A stretch of 64,000 nt of DNA from Malania oleifera. Lineage: Eukaryota > Streptophyta > Magnoliopsida > Santalales > Ximeniaceae. The DNA lies in NCBI RefSeq assembly GCF_029873635.1, contig NC_080422.1:5870001-5934000 (forward strand). The letters run 5' to 3'. Below the pieces are notes generated by a model. That model saw nothing but the letters and a program-made list of their open reading frames with translations. It made no database searches and had not been told where the DNA came from. Both the position numbers and the translations under genes were made by a program. Of the stretch, positions 1-12,460 are shown in pieces; positions within the stretch are counted from its first letter, which is position 1, and each line of letters starts with the position of its first letter.

Positions 1-975
1 GGCTTAAGGTATGGATTTTAATTTTTATTGTTCTGATTGTCTTAATTTGCATTTTTTCCTTTTACTTGCTTTCCCTTAGGCTTGAGAATATGTTATTAAT
101 TAGGCTTAGGACGTGTTGGTTAATTGGTTTTGTCTGAAATGAAGCCTAGGATCTTTCATGGTTTGGAGACTAATAAATTTAATGATATAATAGATTTATA
201 CTTAGAATTTTTACTAAATTCTGCCCTCACTGGCAATTATAATTGGAACCACTCCTTTACTTCAAAATTATGTATTTCTTTCACAGATAACTAGTTTTTT
301 GTTGAGATACTTGCTTGCCTACCAAGTTCTATATTGTCTTATGCAGCTAGAATTGTTGGTTTGATTAGTTTGGTTACCGTATGGCCTGAAATCCATTTTG
401 CAAGAATGAATCACCCATAAAGGTGGCATCAAGGTTGGAATATACTGAATGGCATGGCGGTGCCACAATTTTGGGGTCAAAGTTGGATGTGACTATTGGA
501 ACTTTTGCATAATTGACAAAGATATGATCATGCTATCGCTCTTCAATAATTTGTGATGTGGGACATAAGATGAAGCCTCCTTATAAAATTTATCTATATA
601 TCATGCCTGCCACAGATTGAGATGCACTCATTTTGTGAAATATTGCTATCAAACTACTCATTTAAACATCAGAATTTGTTCTAGCTTACTGTTATTGTAG
701 GTTTTTATTTCTGGTCAGGCTATTATGAAGTTGTATTTTCATTAAACAATACCACACTTAGATGTTGCTTTAGCCACAGGCACCTAGACTGTTTGATTAA
801 AGTTCTAAGTCAATAATATTTAGTAAAAAGTAAAAAACACTTATGTTCCTGCTTAAATAGGAATGCATTAGATCTGTTTGTGTTTCTGATTGTCAGTGGT
901 CTCTTTGTGTGTGTAACTTTTGTTGCATAAAAGTATAAATTTACTCTAAAACCCCATTCTTATTCAAACCTGCAG
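1..975 (+). other. Intron of the PYL-like ABA receptor gene (3' part)
   Basis: This stretch precedes a clear splice acceptor (pyrimidine-rich run ending in CAG at 973-975). It is AT-rich and has no reading frame resembling the preceding PYL exon: the SGLPA gate and HRL latch motifs are absent. It is therefore read as the last intron, with the upstream exons outside the window. No transposon signature was found in it. Confidence 0.75.
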
Positions 976-1194
976 AATTACTCCTCCATCATTACTGTTC
1001 ATCCAGAGATCATAGACGGGAGACCAGGGACGTTGGTGATCGAATCATTTGTGGTGGATGTTCCAGATGGGAATACCAGGGATGAAACATGCTACTTCGT
1101 CGAGGCCTTGATCAAATGCAACCTGAAGTCACTGGCTGATGTCTCAGAGCGTTTAGCTGTGCAGGACCGAACCGAGCCAATTGGCCAAATCTGA
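976..1194 (+). CDS. ABA receptor PYL8/PYL9-like, last coding exon (partial gene)
   Basis: The exon encodes 72 residues and ends at TGA (1192-1194). It starts NYSSIITVHPE, continues through the VIESFVVDVP strand and the DETCYFVEALIKCNL segment, and ends in the helix LKSLADVSERLAVQD. These are hallmarks of the C-terminal part of PYR/PYL/RCAR START-like receptors, and the wording is closest to the PYL8/PYL9 group. Such receptors are soluble cytoplasmic and nuclear proteins that bind abscisic acid and then inhibit clade A PP2C phosphatases. The conserved Glu of VIES and the Asn of KCNL, near the ligand pocket, are present. Gate and latch loops lie in earlier exons outside the window. The frame is clean and enters in phase 0 after an AG acceptor. 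The family assignment is firm; the paralog number is inferred. Confidence 0.93.
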   Translation, partial: NYSSIITVHPEIIDGRPGTLVIESFVVDVPDGNTRDETCYFVEALIKCNLKSLADVSERLAVQDRTEPIGQI

Positions 1195-2037
1195 TAAGAT
1201 AGGGTTCCAAGTGTAGAGAAGTCCAATCATTGTGGATGACAGGTTTTGAGGCTTTCTGTTGTGAGAAGCATGGACCCTTCCTTTCCTTACAGTTTATGCT
1301 TTGGTTTTTCCATCTTTTTATTTCAAAAGTGATCTTGACTGTCCATAGTAGCTCGTGATCAATCCCGTCTAATAGCTTACACGTTAAAAAACAAGCTTAG
1401 ATGATATTCCTCCATGGTTTTGCTTGGTCTTTAACCATGAGGGTACATAGAGATCCTTGATTGTAAATATCCATGCTTGCTGAACCCGATGGTCATGAAT
1501 CTACCTTTGCATGTTTTAATTTACCTCTAGAAAGGGGTGTTGCTTGGAGGGTACTTGCGTGCATCCACCCACTTTCACTAGGGTACATTCAAGCTAAGTT
1601 TTGACCAACTAGGATAGTAAAGTTCAAGACTCGGTTAAACCCAACTAGTTATAAAATAATATTATACATATACACAAATTATTCATAAAACAATGGAGTA
1701 TTAATTACCAAAATTATTAAAAAAGTCAAACTTGATTGTCAAACTACTAACTCAACTCATATTTGAATTGAATTGAGCGGAGATATACTTAACATGCCTG
1801 ATTAGTGATTACTTTTTGACCTAACTTGGTTCTGATTTTTCGCACACTAGTTGAACAAGTGGCGACTCAGTAAGGTCTTGAAAACCGAATGGAAATAGTT
1901 ATCCAAAATTTGAAAAGGAAATCCAAAAAGTAAAGTAGAATTTGGCCAAATGCAGAATTTTATAGAAAGCTGACAAGACTGGAGCTCAAAGTTTGGTCTA
2001 TTATGGGACAGGAGAAATTGGGAAAAGGGGAGGTGGG

Positions 2038-2079
<42 letters not shown>

Positions 2080-3440
2080 TAGCGTACTAGCGTTACCTTA
2101 GTTTAAAAGAAATGGGAGAATCTCAACGGGTGACCAACCAAAATGGCTCTCTGTGTCTTTCTCAGCTTTATTCTTCTTGGGTCTCTGCTTGTTATCCTGC
2201 CTTGGAAAAAAAGTTGATTGGCCAGATCGCAAGATGAAGACCAAGAGTGGGTTCCTTCGTTCTCATGATTAAAGTTTGGAGGTTAAAGAAGTGTTGGAAG
2301 CAAAGTTTAAATTTAAATTTGTTTGGGTTTGTTGGAGATGGCGAGTCAATCCTTAAATCAAATAAATGAGTTAATGTTCAGTTTGAATTAAAATAAAATG
2401 TAATATTACCTAAAATATATGCTCTGAGATTTTTTGATTAAAATTTTATTATAATTCAATAAGATTAAATAGTTTTAATATAAGTTAACAAGAGGAAATG
2501 GAAAAGTGAAGATATAAAGGGCATTTAGTTTAGAAAATGATAGGAAACCATACCAATTAAAGTAGAAAAAAGATATAAAGGAAAGGACAAAGAACAACCA
2601 CATGGAAGGTTGATAAGATGATCTGTGCTTTTAATAATATGTACGTAGCACTAGCAGCTGCTGCAGATGGCTACAGACTCAGCCCTGCTGACCTTAGATT
2701 GTGGATTCATTGTCAATAGGGCCATTAAGATCAGACCGTCCAAATCTCCTTGGCTAGGCGGTGGCTCATAATTGGTGTAGAAGTGAAGAAAGTAATGTAT
2801 GAGGAAATTATTTAGGGACCATCTTTATTCGTTGGTGTACGTATTTATTAAATATCCAATATATATTAAATTGAACATATATTTATTAAATTGAACTTTT
2901 GTGCAGTGTTTAGGTTCTGAGATTTGAAGACTCAATATAAAATGTGTGAAATTGAACAAAATTTAGTATAATTTTGAATTTTATTTTGATTTCATATAAA
3001 TTCAGAGAATTTTAAATGGACGGGATAATTTTATATGAAAGCAGAAAATTGCTAATGGTTACTTCCATGGTTTTTTATTTTTTGAGTTCTGACTCATATT
3101 TGGGTGGATGATTTACTTGAAATTTTTTGCAGGAAACTTTTCATTGATAGAAGGTATGATGCTTGAACATTAGACTGATATTAAGGCTCCATTGTGTATT
3201 GAGGGGTGTGACCCCATCCGTAGTATGATTTTGGTAATTTTTGCATAGAGTTATTTATATTTTAGTTGAGAATTAAATCTTGAAGGCAATTTTTCGCGAC
3301 ATTACAGTTAAAAGTTTCTAAGTTTCGTGAATGTAAATACACAATTAAATCGCATAAGATTGACTCGTAATTTTCATTTTTGTTATGGAGGAATTGGGGC
3401 TAGAAGGGAATTCTAATTTTGTAGCTAATTCCTTTACGTT
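1195..3440. other. 3' UTR of the PYL-like gene and gene-poor intergenic DNA
   Basis: The first 300 bases or so after the stop are probably 3' UTR, with T-rich stretches and no clear single polyadenylation signal. The rest is AT-rich without coding potential on either strand. The one evident repeat is a TA microsatellite near 2040. No element ends or TSDs were recognised here. Confidence 0.6.
2040..2077. repeat. (TA)n microsatellite
   Basis: About 19 uninterrupted TA units in intergenic DNA downstream of the PYL-like gene. Confidence 0.95.
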
Positions 3441-3445
3441 GTTTG

Positions 3446-3536
3446 TGTTGGGTGTCCCTCCTTGTGAGGCCCATGTCTTGAAAAAGGTTCCAATATTTTT
3501 TATTGCTTTGTTGGGTTCTCTAGGCTGCAGGTCTGC
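3446..3536 (+). repeat. Copia 5' LTR, left piece
   Basis: This matches 50742-50835 of the 3' LTR (TGTTGGGTG start, CTTGAAAAAGGTT block, TTTTTTATTGCTTTGTTGG block). It is cut at the MULE insertion. The last ten bases, GCAGGTCTGC, are the MULE target-site duplication. Confidence 0.9.
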
Positions 3537-3814
3537 GAGTTTTTTCCTATTTTATTATTAAATATAAATAAAATATAAAATAACACTCTGATTGGGAAAA
3601 ATTTTCCCAAAGTAATGCTCACGTAATCTCGCAGCTTCATGTTGCGAGATTTAAACTGATGGGCCGCTCTGCCTTCGACGCGTGGCAACGAAAGAAACAG
3701 CGGGAAGCGAGGTTGGAGCAAATCTCGCAACTTGGTGCTGTGTGATTTCAAGAGAGCAGCCAGCGGGAAGGTGACACGTAGTAAATCTTGCAGGACTATC
3801 TTGCGAGATTTGCT
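3537..3814 (+). repeat. MULE left terminal inverted repeat
   Basis: This is inverted relative to 12461-12788. It includes the 70-bp AT-rich tip, the short palindrome GGGAAAAATTTTCCC, and several copies of the motif AATCTCGCAG or its complement. The right TIR is about 50 bp longer because it carries an extra motif-containing segment. Confidence 0.88.
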
Positions 3815-6038
3815 TCATCTGCTCAAAAGCTCCCCGAGCTCTCAGAAGACTATCACAGAGGAGAAAGAGGTTGTAGAGAGGACCGTTGGAGTTTGCAGGT
3901 TGCCGTTCGAGCTGGCAGGTGATCGTTCAGGCGAAAGCAAGGCTATTTAAGGGAGAAGATGGGGTAGGCTTTTTTTTATTTAGCAAAAACGTGAGTTTAT
4001 TATTTTAATTACTGAGGAATTTTCTGTTTTGAGTTGGATTATTTGGGTTCGTTGGATTATTTGGGTTCGTTGCTGCATCTAGAGGAAGGTTAGTTTTAAT
4101 TGATTTAAAATTTTATAATTTTATTTTCATGTTTGGCTTGCCTGTTAAATTTACCTGACTTCAATATTTATGATTACATGCATATATAGAGTCGTGAATA
4201 TGTGCATTGTAGTGGATGTATGTATGGATATATGAGAGCATAAACATATGTATATTGCTTTACATGAATAGGCTGATAACAAATGAGTATAAGCATGATG
4301 TTTAGAATATAAGTGCATGTGCATGAATGTAGAATATAGATGTGCATGTATGTGGATGTATGCATATGTAAGGATATATATATATATATATATGCATGTT
4401 TGGTCATGGATGAATGCATGGTGAACATGAAGGTGAGTTTATTCATATGAATATGAATGTATTAATGCATGAGGCAATGGGTATAGAGGTATGAATGGGA
4501 GTGTTTGGTAGTAGATACATGTGCATGGGTATTCATATGATGCATGCATAAGTAGATGGTAATGGTAGGACATGCAAATGAGTTGTGCATTTGTATGTCT
4601 AAATGGAAAACATATTGGGTGCATGGATATAAGTAAAATAAATAAATATATATTTTTATGTGTTATACATGTAGGAATGTCATAAGAATAAGGGCATGTA
4701 TGTGTATGCATGTATTATGTGAGTATGCATGAGTAGTGTATGAATAAAATGTGCAAATGCCAAGATGAAATAATGAACTAATGTGCATGTGTCCTTTAGA
4801 CATGACTAGACATGTATGTGTGCATGATTTTGTGTATATGTCTGTGGAATATATGCAAAAGCATAAGAGGATATATTATTGTGCTAGCATGTATTTTTAT
4901 GAGTTTGCATGAATGCATATGAGATGTATATATATGTACATGATTATGCATGTGTATATGTGTAGATATATATGTGCATTGTGGTGTCAGCTTGCGTGTT
5001 TTAAGTGTGTGAACAATTGTTATAAATATTGTTGTCGCTATTATTATTTTTGAAAATCCAAAAATAAATATTTGTTGTTGCTATGTATCATTTTTGTTAA
5101 AAAAATCCCACAAAAATGTTCAAAACATCTTCGTAAAGAGATTAAAAAAGGGTATAAGGTTAAACTTTTTGAATTTTGTGTGCCTTGCATGACTTATTCT
5201 TCCTACATGTCATTTTTCCTAACTATCTAGGGGGAGAATGTTTAGGCACTCCATCACACTGGAACATAATTCTATATGTGCATGTAATTTATTAACTACT
5301 CTTATGCTTAAGTTTATTATTATTTGACCAAACTCATAATTAACTAATCCATATTGTTTTAGATCTTATCATTTTATGTTTATTGTTATTTTACCAAACT
5401 CATAATTAACTAATCCATTAATGTGGAAAAATATGTTGTAAAAGAAATATTACCGTTGTGTTACTTTAAAATGTTAGTTAGGGTTCGTAAAAAGAAAAGT
5501 AGTGTTTCAATTTTTGTGGTTCATATTTTCAAAAACATGATTTTTTTTTCATCATCACTACTTTGTCAAACATTTTCTCATACAAGTAGTATTAGAACAC
5601 CACTTTTATTATAAGTATAAAAAATACGTTGTTATCAAGTGATTAAGTCTTTTTTTTTTTTTTTTTATAAATGCGAATTTAAATGCCTCCTGCATGGCTG
5701 ATGCAGTGATGTGAATTACATGTTGGTAGATATCATAGGATCTCGTATGCTTAAATTATTTTATTATATTGTCTGTAAACATTTCAGGGTCATTGTAAAA
5801 ATGGGTAAATGTTCAAATTACACCTGGCATGCTGCTGAAATTTCGGTACGACTTTTCGTAGAAAAGTCAGAATTGCATGCAAGAATATTTTCAAAGTGAC
5901 AAGTGAAACATTTAGAGAATATTGCATGCACATGAACGTAGTGAAAATAAATCTTGTTTACTATTCACTTAGCATATCACTTATACATAAAATTTTTGTT
6001 TTGCGTAGGTCTTTTATATTTCCCAAGCGTCAATCTAG
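3815..6038. other. MULE 5' non-coding region rich in TGCATG/TGTATG
   Basis: No coding sequence is recognised. Between about 4150 and 4980 the sequence is a degenerate low-complexity tract built of GCATG, TGTATG and ATATG words, which creates spurious His/Tyr-rich frames on the minus strand. From 5000 to 6038 it is plain AT-rich DNA, presumably leader or promoter for the transposase. A T-run lies near 5650. Confidence 0.6.
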
Positions 6039-8663
6039 ATGGCAGGAAGTTCGAGCAGTATTCCGATTTTGGTATTGTTGTACATGGGGGGTAATATTAT
6101 AACCGGACAAACCGGTGTTAGTTATAGTATTCCGCCAATTCAACCTATTCGAATTGGCCATATGTGTAAATTAACTAAATTGTATACGAAGATATACAAG
6201 TACTTGCATATTGATCCAAATCAATCTGCATTGTGGGTAACCATAAGATACCCAATTATGGGGCATCATGATACAATCTTCTATGAGGTTGTTCCCGTGA
6301 CTAATGATTACGGTTTGCGCATGATGTTGGATGTACACTGCGTAGGGACGACATATTTGACTGTGCAACTGTATGTCGAAAACATTCCTCACATGGGTGT
6401 CGCCGCAGATGGGCAGCTGGGAACGTCTATTGAGCACGTGGTTGAAGCGGAGGAAGCAGATCCAGCTGTTGGTGAGATGCCTGTTTTCGAAATGAACAAA
6501 TGTCCACGATCGTCGTTCGAGCCGCAGACTATTCAAGGACCTACTATTGACGCGAATTATCATGTTGTCTGCGAAGAAGTTTTAGAAGAACAATGAGGAT
6601 TGTTGTTCGCAATAGCGAACAACGCGCTAGACGAGGGGATGAACATCACGAACAATGTTCATTTACGAGATGACACGTATGAGGAGGAAATTGGTGAAGG
6701 GACGAACGAGTTCCCCGATGATGTCGACCCACCCCCCCGTGAATCGAACGATGCGACGTATACGACTGATTTCATGGACGAACCTCCTATGTATGGTGTA
6801 ATTAACGTAGATGCTGCAGATTTGTCCCATGGTGACGAGCTTCCTATACGGGTAACTCGTTAGGATGAATCATCAGAACTGAGTACGGGGATGTTATTCG
6901 GGTCGAAAGATCAATTGATAGTTGTTGTGCGAATACCACGTTCGAACGCACCATGACTTCCACGTCTTGCAGTCGAACCCACTGTTATGGGTTGTTAGGT
7001 GTAAGAGCTCTGAATGTAGTTGGAGACTGCGTGCGATGTATCATCAGAAACACCGATTTTTCGAAATCACTCAATATGGTGGTCCGCACACATGTTTGAA
7101 TGAACTCCTCTCGCAAGACCATAGTCAAATCACGTTGTCCCTCATTGCTAGGGAGATTGTGAATATGATAAGGGGTGATGCGTCGACCTCAATCGCCACA
7201 TTGAAAGAATTCATAGATCGTCGTTTCGGCTATTCCATCTCATATAAGAAGATTTGGTTGGGCAAATAGAAGGCAATTGCCCAAGTATTCGGCGATTGGG
7301 AGAAGTCTTATCAGACTTTGTCTAGGTGGATGGAAGCAATGTGCTCTTATAATCCTGGTACTATCGTCAAGTGGAGGTGGAACCCTATACCAGGCAGCGA
7401 TCAGATCGTAACATTTGTATCAGTTTTTTGGGCGTTCACAACATCTATTCAAGGTTTCCCCCACTGTCCTCCTGTGATATGTATAGATGGGACACATTTG
7501 TACGGTAAGTACAAGGGAAAACTCCTTATTGCGACGTGCCCGGATGTGAATAGGCAAATATTTCCCTTTGCATTCGCTATTGTGCAAAAGGAAAGTTTGG
7601 ACACATGGAATTGGTTTCTGTGTTGTCTTCATTCCATTACCGACAGGGACGACATTTGCCTTATATCAGATGGGCATCCAGGGATCCTCGCTGTAGTGTC
7701 TCACAATCCCGATTGGCAGCCACCACGTGTGCACCACGGATTCTGCCTTCGACACGTGGTAAGCAACTTCAGAATGAAAGTGCACAGTGTCAATCTTAAG
7801 CGAATGGCTGAGCGAGCGGGAAGAGAGCATCAGGTCAGAAAGTTTAACATGTGGATGGAGATGATCTTCGATGAGCGTGGGGAACCCGCGAAGACGTTCT
7901 TTGATCAGATCCCTCCTCATATGTGGACTCAGTGCCACGACGGTGGCAGAAGGTATGGGAACATGACGACAAACCTCGTCGAATGTTTCAACGCCGTCCT
8001 TAAGGGCGCTCGTAGCCTCCTAATCATTGCCCTTTTGCAATTGACATTTTATCGCATTGCACATTATTTCAACAGCTGACGGGAGGCTGCTCCTAACGCA
8101 ATATCAGGAGGAAACGCATTAGCTCCTCATATTTTTCTTGCGATGGAAAGAAGAAAGTTGAAGGCGACCGGACATCGCGTGACGACGTTCAACCGGTCTA
8201 GGGGTACTTTTAGCATCACGACTGCGCAGTTGGGACCTCATAAAGAAACAACGTGCAAATCCTGCGCATTCAAGATTTGCACGTATGCTCGCGTGGGAAG
8301 TGGCAAGTGTTGCACTTTCCATGCTCCCATCTTCTCGCTGCATGTGCGGAGACACGATTGAACGCTATGTAGTACGTTGAGCCTTGTTGGAGCACCGCTG
8401 AATACTATGCGACATATGCGGCGGATTTTCAGCCGATTATGCACGAGGCGTACTGGCCAGCATCGTTGTTGCAAACTATACAGGAAAATCCAGCGTATGC
8501 TTGACATAAAGGTCGTCCTAGGAGCTCCTGTATACACAATAAGATGGACGCTAGGGAAGGTAGGAAGAGGAGCACGTGCAGTATATGTCATCAAGAAGGA
8601 CATAATCGCACAAGGTGTCCGAGAAGGACCCAACCTGGCGATGCAGCTGGATCGTCGCATTGA
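6039..8663 (+). pseudogene. MULE (mudrA-like) transposase, broken
   Basis: Consecutive frame pieces read through a MuDR-type protein. An N-terminal segment from 6039 (MAGSSSSIPILVLLYMGG) leads to an acidic linker. The DNA-binding region follows (about 6880-7269), with C and H residues in CKSSECSWRL and GPHTC. The MULE catalytic core comes next, with ICIDGTHLYGKYKG (first Asp, about 7480), LISDGHPGI (second Asp, about 7665) and a candidate Glu in NLVECFNAVLKG (about 7975). A SWIM-type finger with PCSH lies near 8320. A CCHC knuckle, CSICHQEGHNRTRC, lies near 8580. Stops at 6594, 6861, 7267, 8077 and 8521-8525, and frame changes near 6920 and 8280, make it non-functional. A complete protein would catalyse cut-and-paste transposition using the TIRs. 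Confidence 0.9.
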
Positions 8664-8751
8664 TTTCGTATGCATTTTGTGACTCATTCACACCCTTCTT
8701 TTTTTTTTTTTTTGTATATAATTCATCTGATGCGAGGATGCATTTTACAGG

Positions 8752-10997
8752 ATTGATCCAGGGCCGTCGGATCCGAGTGTCTTGACTATGGGCAATGATC
8801 ACAGGGCCAGTCGAGCGTGGGCTGATGGGCATGCGGACCCCTTGTTCTGCCGAGGGGGCATGCAGTTTGCGGAGCGTTGGTTAGAGGCAGACCCCCGCAT
8901 CGTCCAGCTGATACACGATGCAGGGTTTTATGGGATTTATCGGATTGCTCATATTCAGCTTGATTGGCATCTCGTCACAGCATTGGTGGAGCGATGGAGA
9001 CCCGAGACGCACACGTTCCACCTACCTCATGGCGAGTCCACCGTCACATTACAGGACGTTGCTGTTTTGTTTGGGTTACCGATTGATGGGCGAGTCGTCA
9101 CCGGTCGCACTGCTGGACTAGTGGAGGGACTTATAGACCGTCAGGGTCGAGTCGCCCTGCGTACTATGTGTGAGCGTTTGTTAGGCATCGTTCCGCCTCA
9201 CAGCGAGTTGGTTGGTGCACGCATTCGTATGCGGTTTCTCGAGGGGGATATGTTTCGTGAGCTCCCGGAAGATGCCAATGCACAGACGATAGCATGCCAC
9301 GTACGAGCCCACTTGTTGCGTTTGATGTGTGGGGTGATTTTCTCTGATATTTCCGGCAGCTATGCGCATCTGATGTTCCCTCCACTACTTGAGGACTTCG
9401 GAGCATGTCACTCATACAATTGGGGGTTCGCCACTTTGGCGTGGTTGTACAGGGAGATGTGTCGCACCGTGCATTACTCGAAGACACAGATTACGGGCCC
9501 CCTTCGCCTACTCCAGGTTTGGGCCTGGGAGAGATTTGCTTCCTTCACGTTGACGCGGTGAGGTTTCCTGCAAATTGAGAGGGGTCAGGACGATCGTCTG
9601 GTTGATCCTCTCCCACTCGCATACCGGTTAGTACAAATTTTATCTATCCCTCCTCATTCACTCTATAACTATTACGAATACTAATTTGTAATACGTAGCA
9701 GTCTTGCATTTGGAAACTTACGTTTCATCTTATACAGATGGAGGGACGACTTGAGGGCATCGATGGTTGCGCTTCACACATTGCCCTGGTACAGGTTCGA
9801 GTTAGACATGCACCGGGAGCATGAGGTATAAATCAGTTAAAGTATAGCACATGATATTCTTTCTTTCTTTCAGTTGTTTATAGTTCGCTTATCTATTGGT
9901 TTTGTCTAAGTGCAGTTTTTATGGATGCCCTACACAGAAGAGATTTTAGCTGACCTGTCGCATGACTATGTAGACGGGAGGGACCTGTGGGTAGCTCGAG
10001 TGCCACTCATATGCTTTCATATTATTGAGTGGTATCTCCCTGATCGAGTTATGCGAAATTTTGGGTTTCGATAGGTCATTCCCGCCCGATTTATGATGTC
10101 GGGGGTAGATATTGTTGGGGACGACCTCCACGGCATGGATGGGTGCGGTTGAGGGGTCACAGATTGGTCTAGTACGCATGTGATATTTGTCACAGCGTGG
10201 GAGCATCAGCGAGACTACATCATAGGAGGAGTGGCGGAGCACGGGGTGATGCGTCTAGATGACCCATACTTCACATGGTATAGGTCTATCACACGTCGCT
10301 TCGTCGACAGGACCGCTGCTATATATTTGAGCCTCCTAAGTAGACTAATGCCATTGTTCATTTTATGATATATACGTTCCGATTTGAACGCGTTCATAAA
10401 ATATGTTCATATACTACAGGTTGACATAGTCATTAAGGCAGACCAGATCTCGTCGGATCCTACGATCCACCGATTGATGAGTGCTACACTGGATCTCGTC
10501 CACGAGGACGGTCGACGGATCCTAGGATGAGGAGGTCGACCAGCTCCAGTACGAGGAGGACGACATGCCTCCTCTAGTCATCCAGGGACTCCCATGTCCT
10601 CCCCACCGGTCGTATAGGCAGAGTACGTGTTCGGCCCGTCAGCGCCGTATGCGCCTTACACTGCAACTGATATTGCCGGAGCGTCGAGCAGACCGACTGA
10701 TGCCCCATCCGACTCTGTTGCTACCCCATCGATGTCATTTTTGTTGGACGATCTTTTCGATGGGGTGGAGGTCGATGCACCCCCTATGCCGCCTCTTTCT
10801 CGTCTTGAGACATCGTATTCGTTCTCACCGCGTGCGCTCCGCATGGATGATGATGATTATGTAGCACCTCTTGGGGGAGACAATTCACATCCAGGACGAC
10901 AGGATAGGTGACCTCATGATGCTGACCAGCAGGGAGAGGGTAGACGCAGACGGTAGCCATCACGACCCCGGAGACGACCTTGCTGCGGCACAAAATA
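8752..10997 (+). pseudogene. Plant mobile domain (PMD) protein carried by the MULE, broken
   Basis: The PMD family (MAIN/MAIL and 'serine/threonine phosphatase 7 long form' relatives) is recognisable by the opening DPGPSDPSVL, then LDWHLVTALVERWRPETHTFHLPHGE, VTLQDVAVLFGLPIDG and RWRDDLRASM. The first exon runs to 9626. Exon 2 is 9738-9825 and joins in frame across CG|A. Exon 3 starts at 9916 and another near 10420. The C-terminal part is Pro/Ser/Asp-rich. The codon before DPGP is ATT at 8752, possibly a decayed ATG. TGA at 9559 and in-frame TAG/TGA codons in exon 3 break it. It lies about 90 bp after the transposase on the same strand, inside the same TIRs. PMD proteins are linked to transposon silencing and nuclear functions in Arabidopsis; the role of this copy is unknown. 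Confidence 0.85.
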
Positions 10998-12460
10998 GTT
11001 TAGCATTATTTTGATTACATTTTCATTGTATGTATATCATTGATTGTTTTAATTTCATTTGTATATAATTGATTATTTTTTTATTCTTTTTTATATATCA
11101 TTTAATAATTCGTAACTCTAAAGAATTCAATACTGCCAAATATAAAAAATGACACAATTCGTATCGCTAAAATTTGCATGCCTAGTTAAGTTAATTCCTT
11201 AAATTGAATTGTCTTTTACTGCAAGATTCGTATCGGTAAAATTTGTATGGTATTTGGTTAATGGATTTTACTCTTGGCGGTGTATTTACTGTCGTGGGCA
11301 GTCAAAGCAAGATTACTTGCGTATTAAAAAAAAATAGCTTGAATTTTTTTTTAGCTAATTTTCGTATAATTTTCCAAGACTATGAAAACAAATTAGACAT
11401 TTAAGTGTGCGTGGAAACTAGTATCATAGGTGTTTAAGACTATTTATTGTATTTAACTGTAATCGAGTTTTAATAAATAAATTTTAAATTTAAATTTTTA
11501 ATAAAACAATTTTATACCTTATCTCAAAATAATAAATTAAATAAGAATAATCTACCTACCCATATGATAGTATCCTAAGGTAATTTTGGTATAATTTTAA
11601 TTATTTCTCAGTTAAATTCCAATAGATTAGTACTTTGTTTTGTTTGGTCTCATAATATTATTCTATAAAAAGATGTCTCACAAATATAAAACTTAACAAT
11701 TTTGTCTCAATCTCTTCCCCTCCATCGTTCAAAAAATTCTAACTTGATTTACCATTACATGTAAGAAATTATTATGTCACGCTTTAATTATATTTAAAAT
11801 CAATTTTCAAATATTTTTTAACAGTCCCATCCTTGATGACTCGGGGGGTTGTAAATTGAATTTCTATTAAAATTGTTTCTACGCAATAGTCCACATGCGT
11901 CTAATAATTGATTATTTATTATCAATCCTAATATAATTCCCTTATAAAATAATTTTTGAACCTGACTTAATTAGGTAATATTTTTTAATTAATTATAAAT
12001 CAGTACAACAGTGGTACAATGTTGTTCCATTTGAACATAGTCTAGAAGAGCTTGTCTATTCATTTCATACATGACACAAGTTTTATGCCCTTGAAAATTG
12101 AAAAATTTTAAATAGAAATAATAAACAAGAAAAATGTTTTGACTGCTACACTTTACACAGGAATAGAGTCCAATAACTTAAGCTCCTAATCTTAAATTGA
12201 TTAAGCACCCATGAATTTTTAAAAGTGCCTTAAATTAATTCATATATTATATTGAGAAATTTATATTTATATATATATATATATATATTATATAGTATTC
12301 TTTAAAAAAATTGTATCATTATTACAGACAATACTCGGGTCGAGTTTTTTTTACTTTAATAAAATTTATTTTTGAACCCACTGACTGGAATTTAACTTTA
12401 AAAAAAATCTCCAAATTCTAGATCACTTCTTACTTTAGGGTTTATTTTTATTTATTATGC
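10998..12460. other. MULE 3' non-coding region
   Basis: AT-rich DNA without recognisable coding sequence, ending at the right TIR. A TA run lies near 12272. Two similar short segments (…TTCGTATCG.TAAAATTTG… near 11160 and 11228) form a small local duplication. Confidence 0.6.

Noticed and set aside
3500-3950. Short reading frames across the left TIR on both strands
   Set aside because: They overlap the terminal inverted repeat, and similar frames appear in the other TIR; they are by-products of non-coding ends.
4174-4711. Minus-strand His/Tyr/Cys-rich reading frames in the MULE leader
   Set aside because: They are translations of a low-complexity GCATG/TGTATG tract, without domains or plausible codon use.
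8119-8687. Minus-strand frames opposite the MULE transposase 3' end
   Set aside because: The plus strand there encodes the SWIM finger and CCHC knuckle of the transposase, which explains the open antisense frames.
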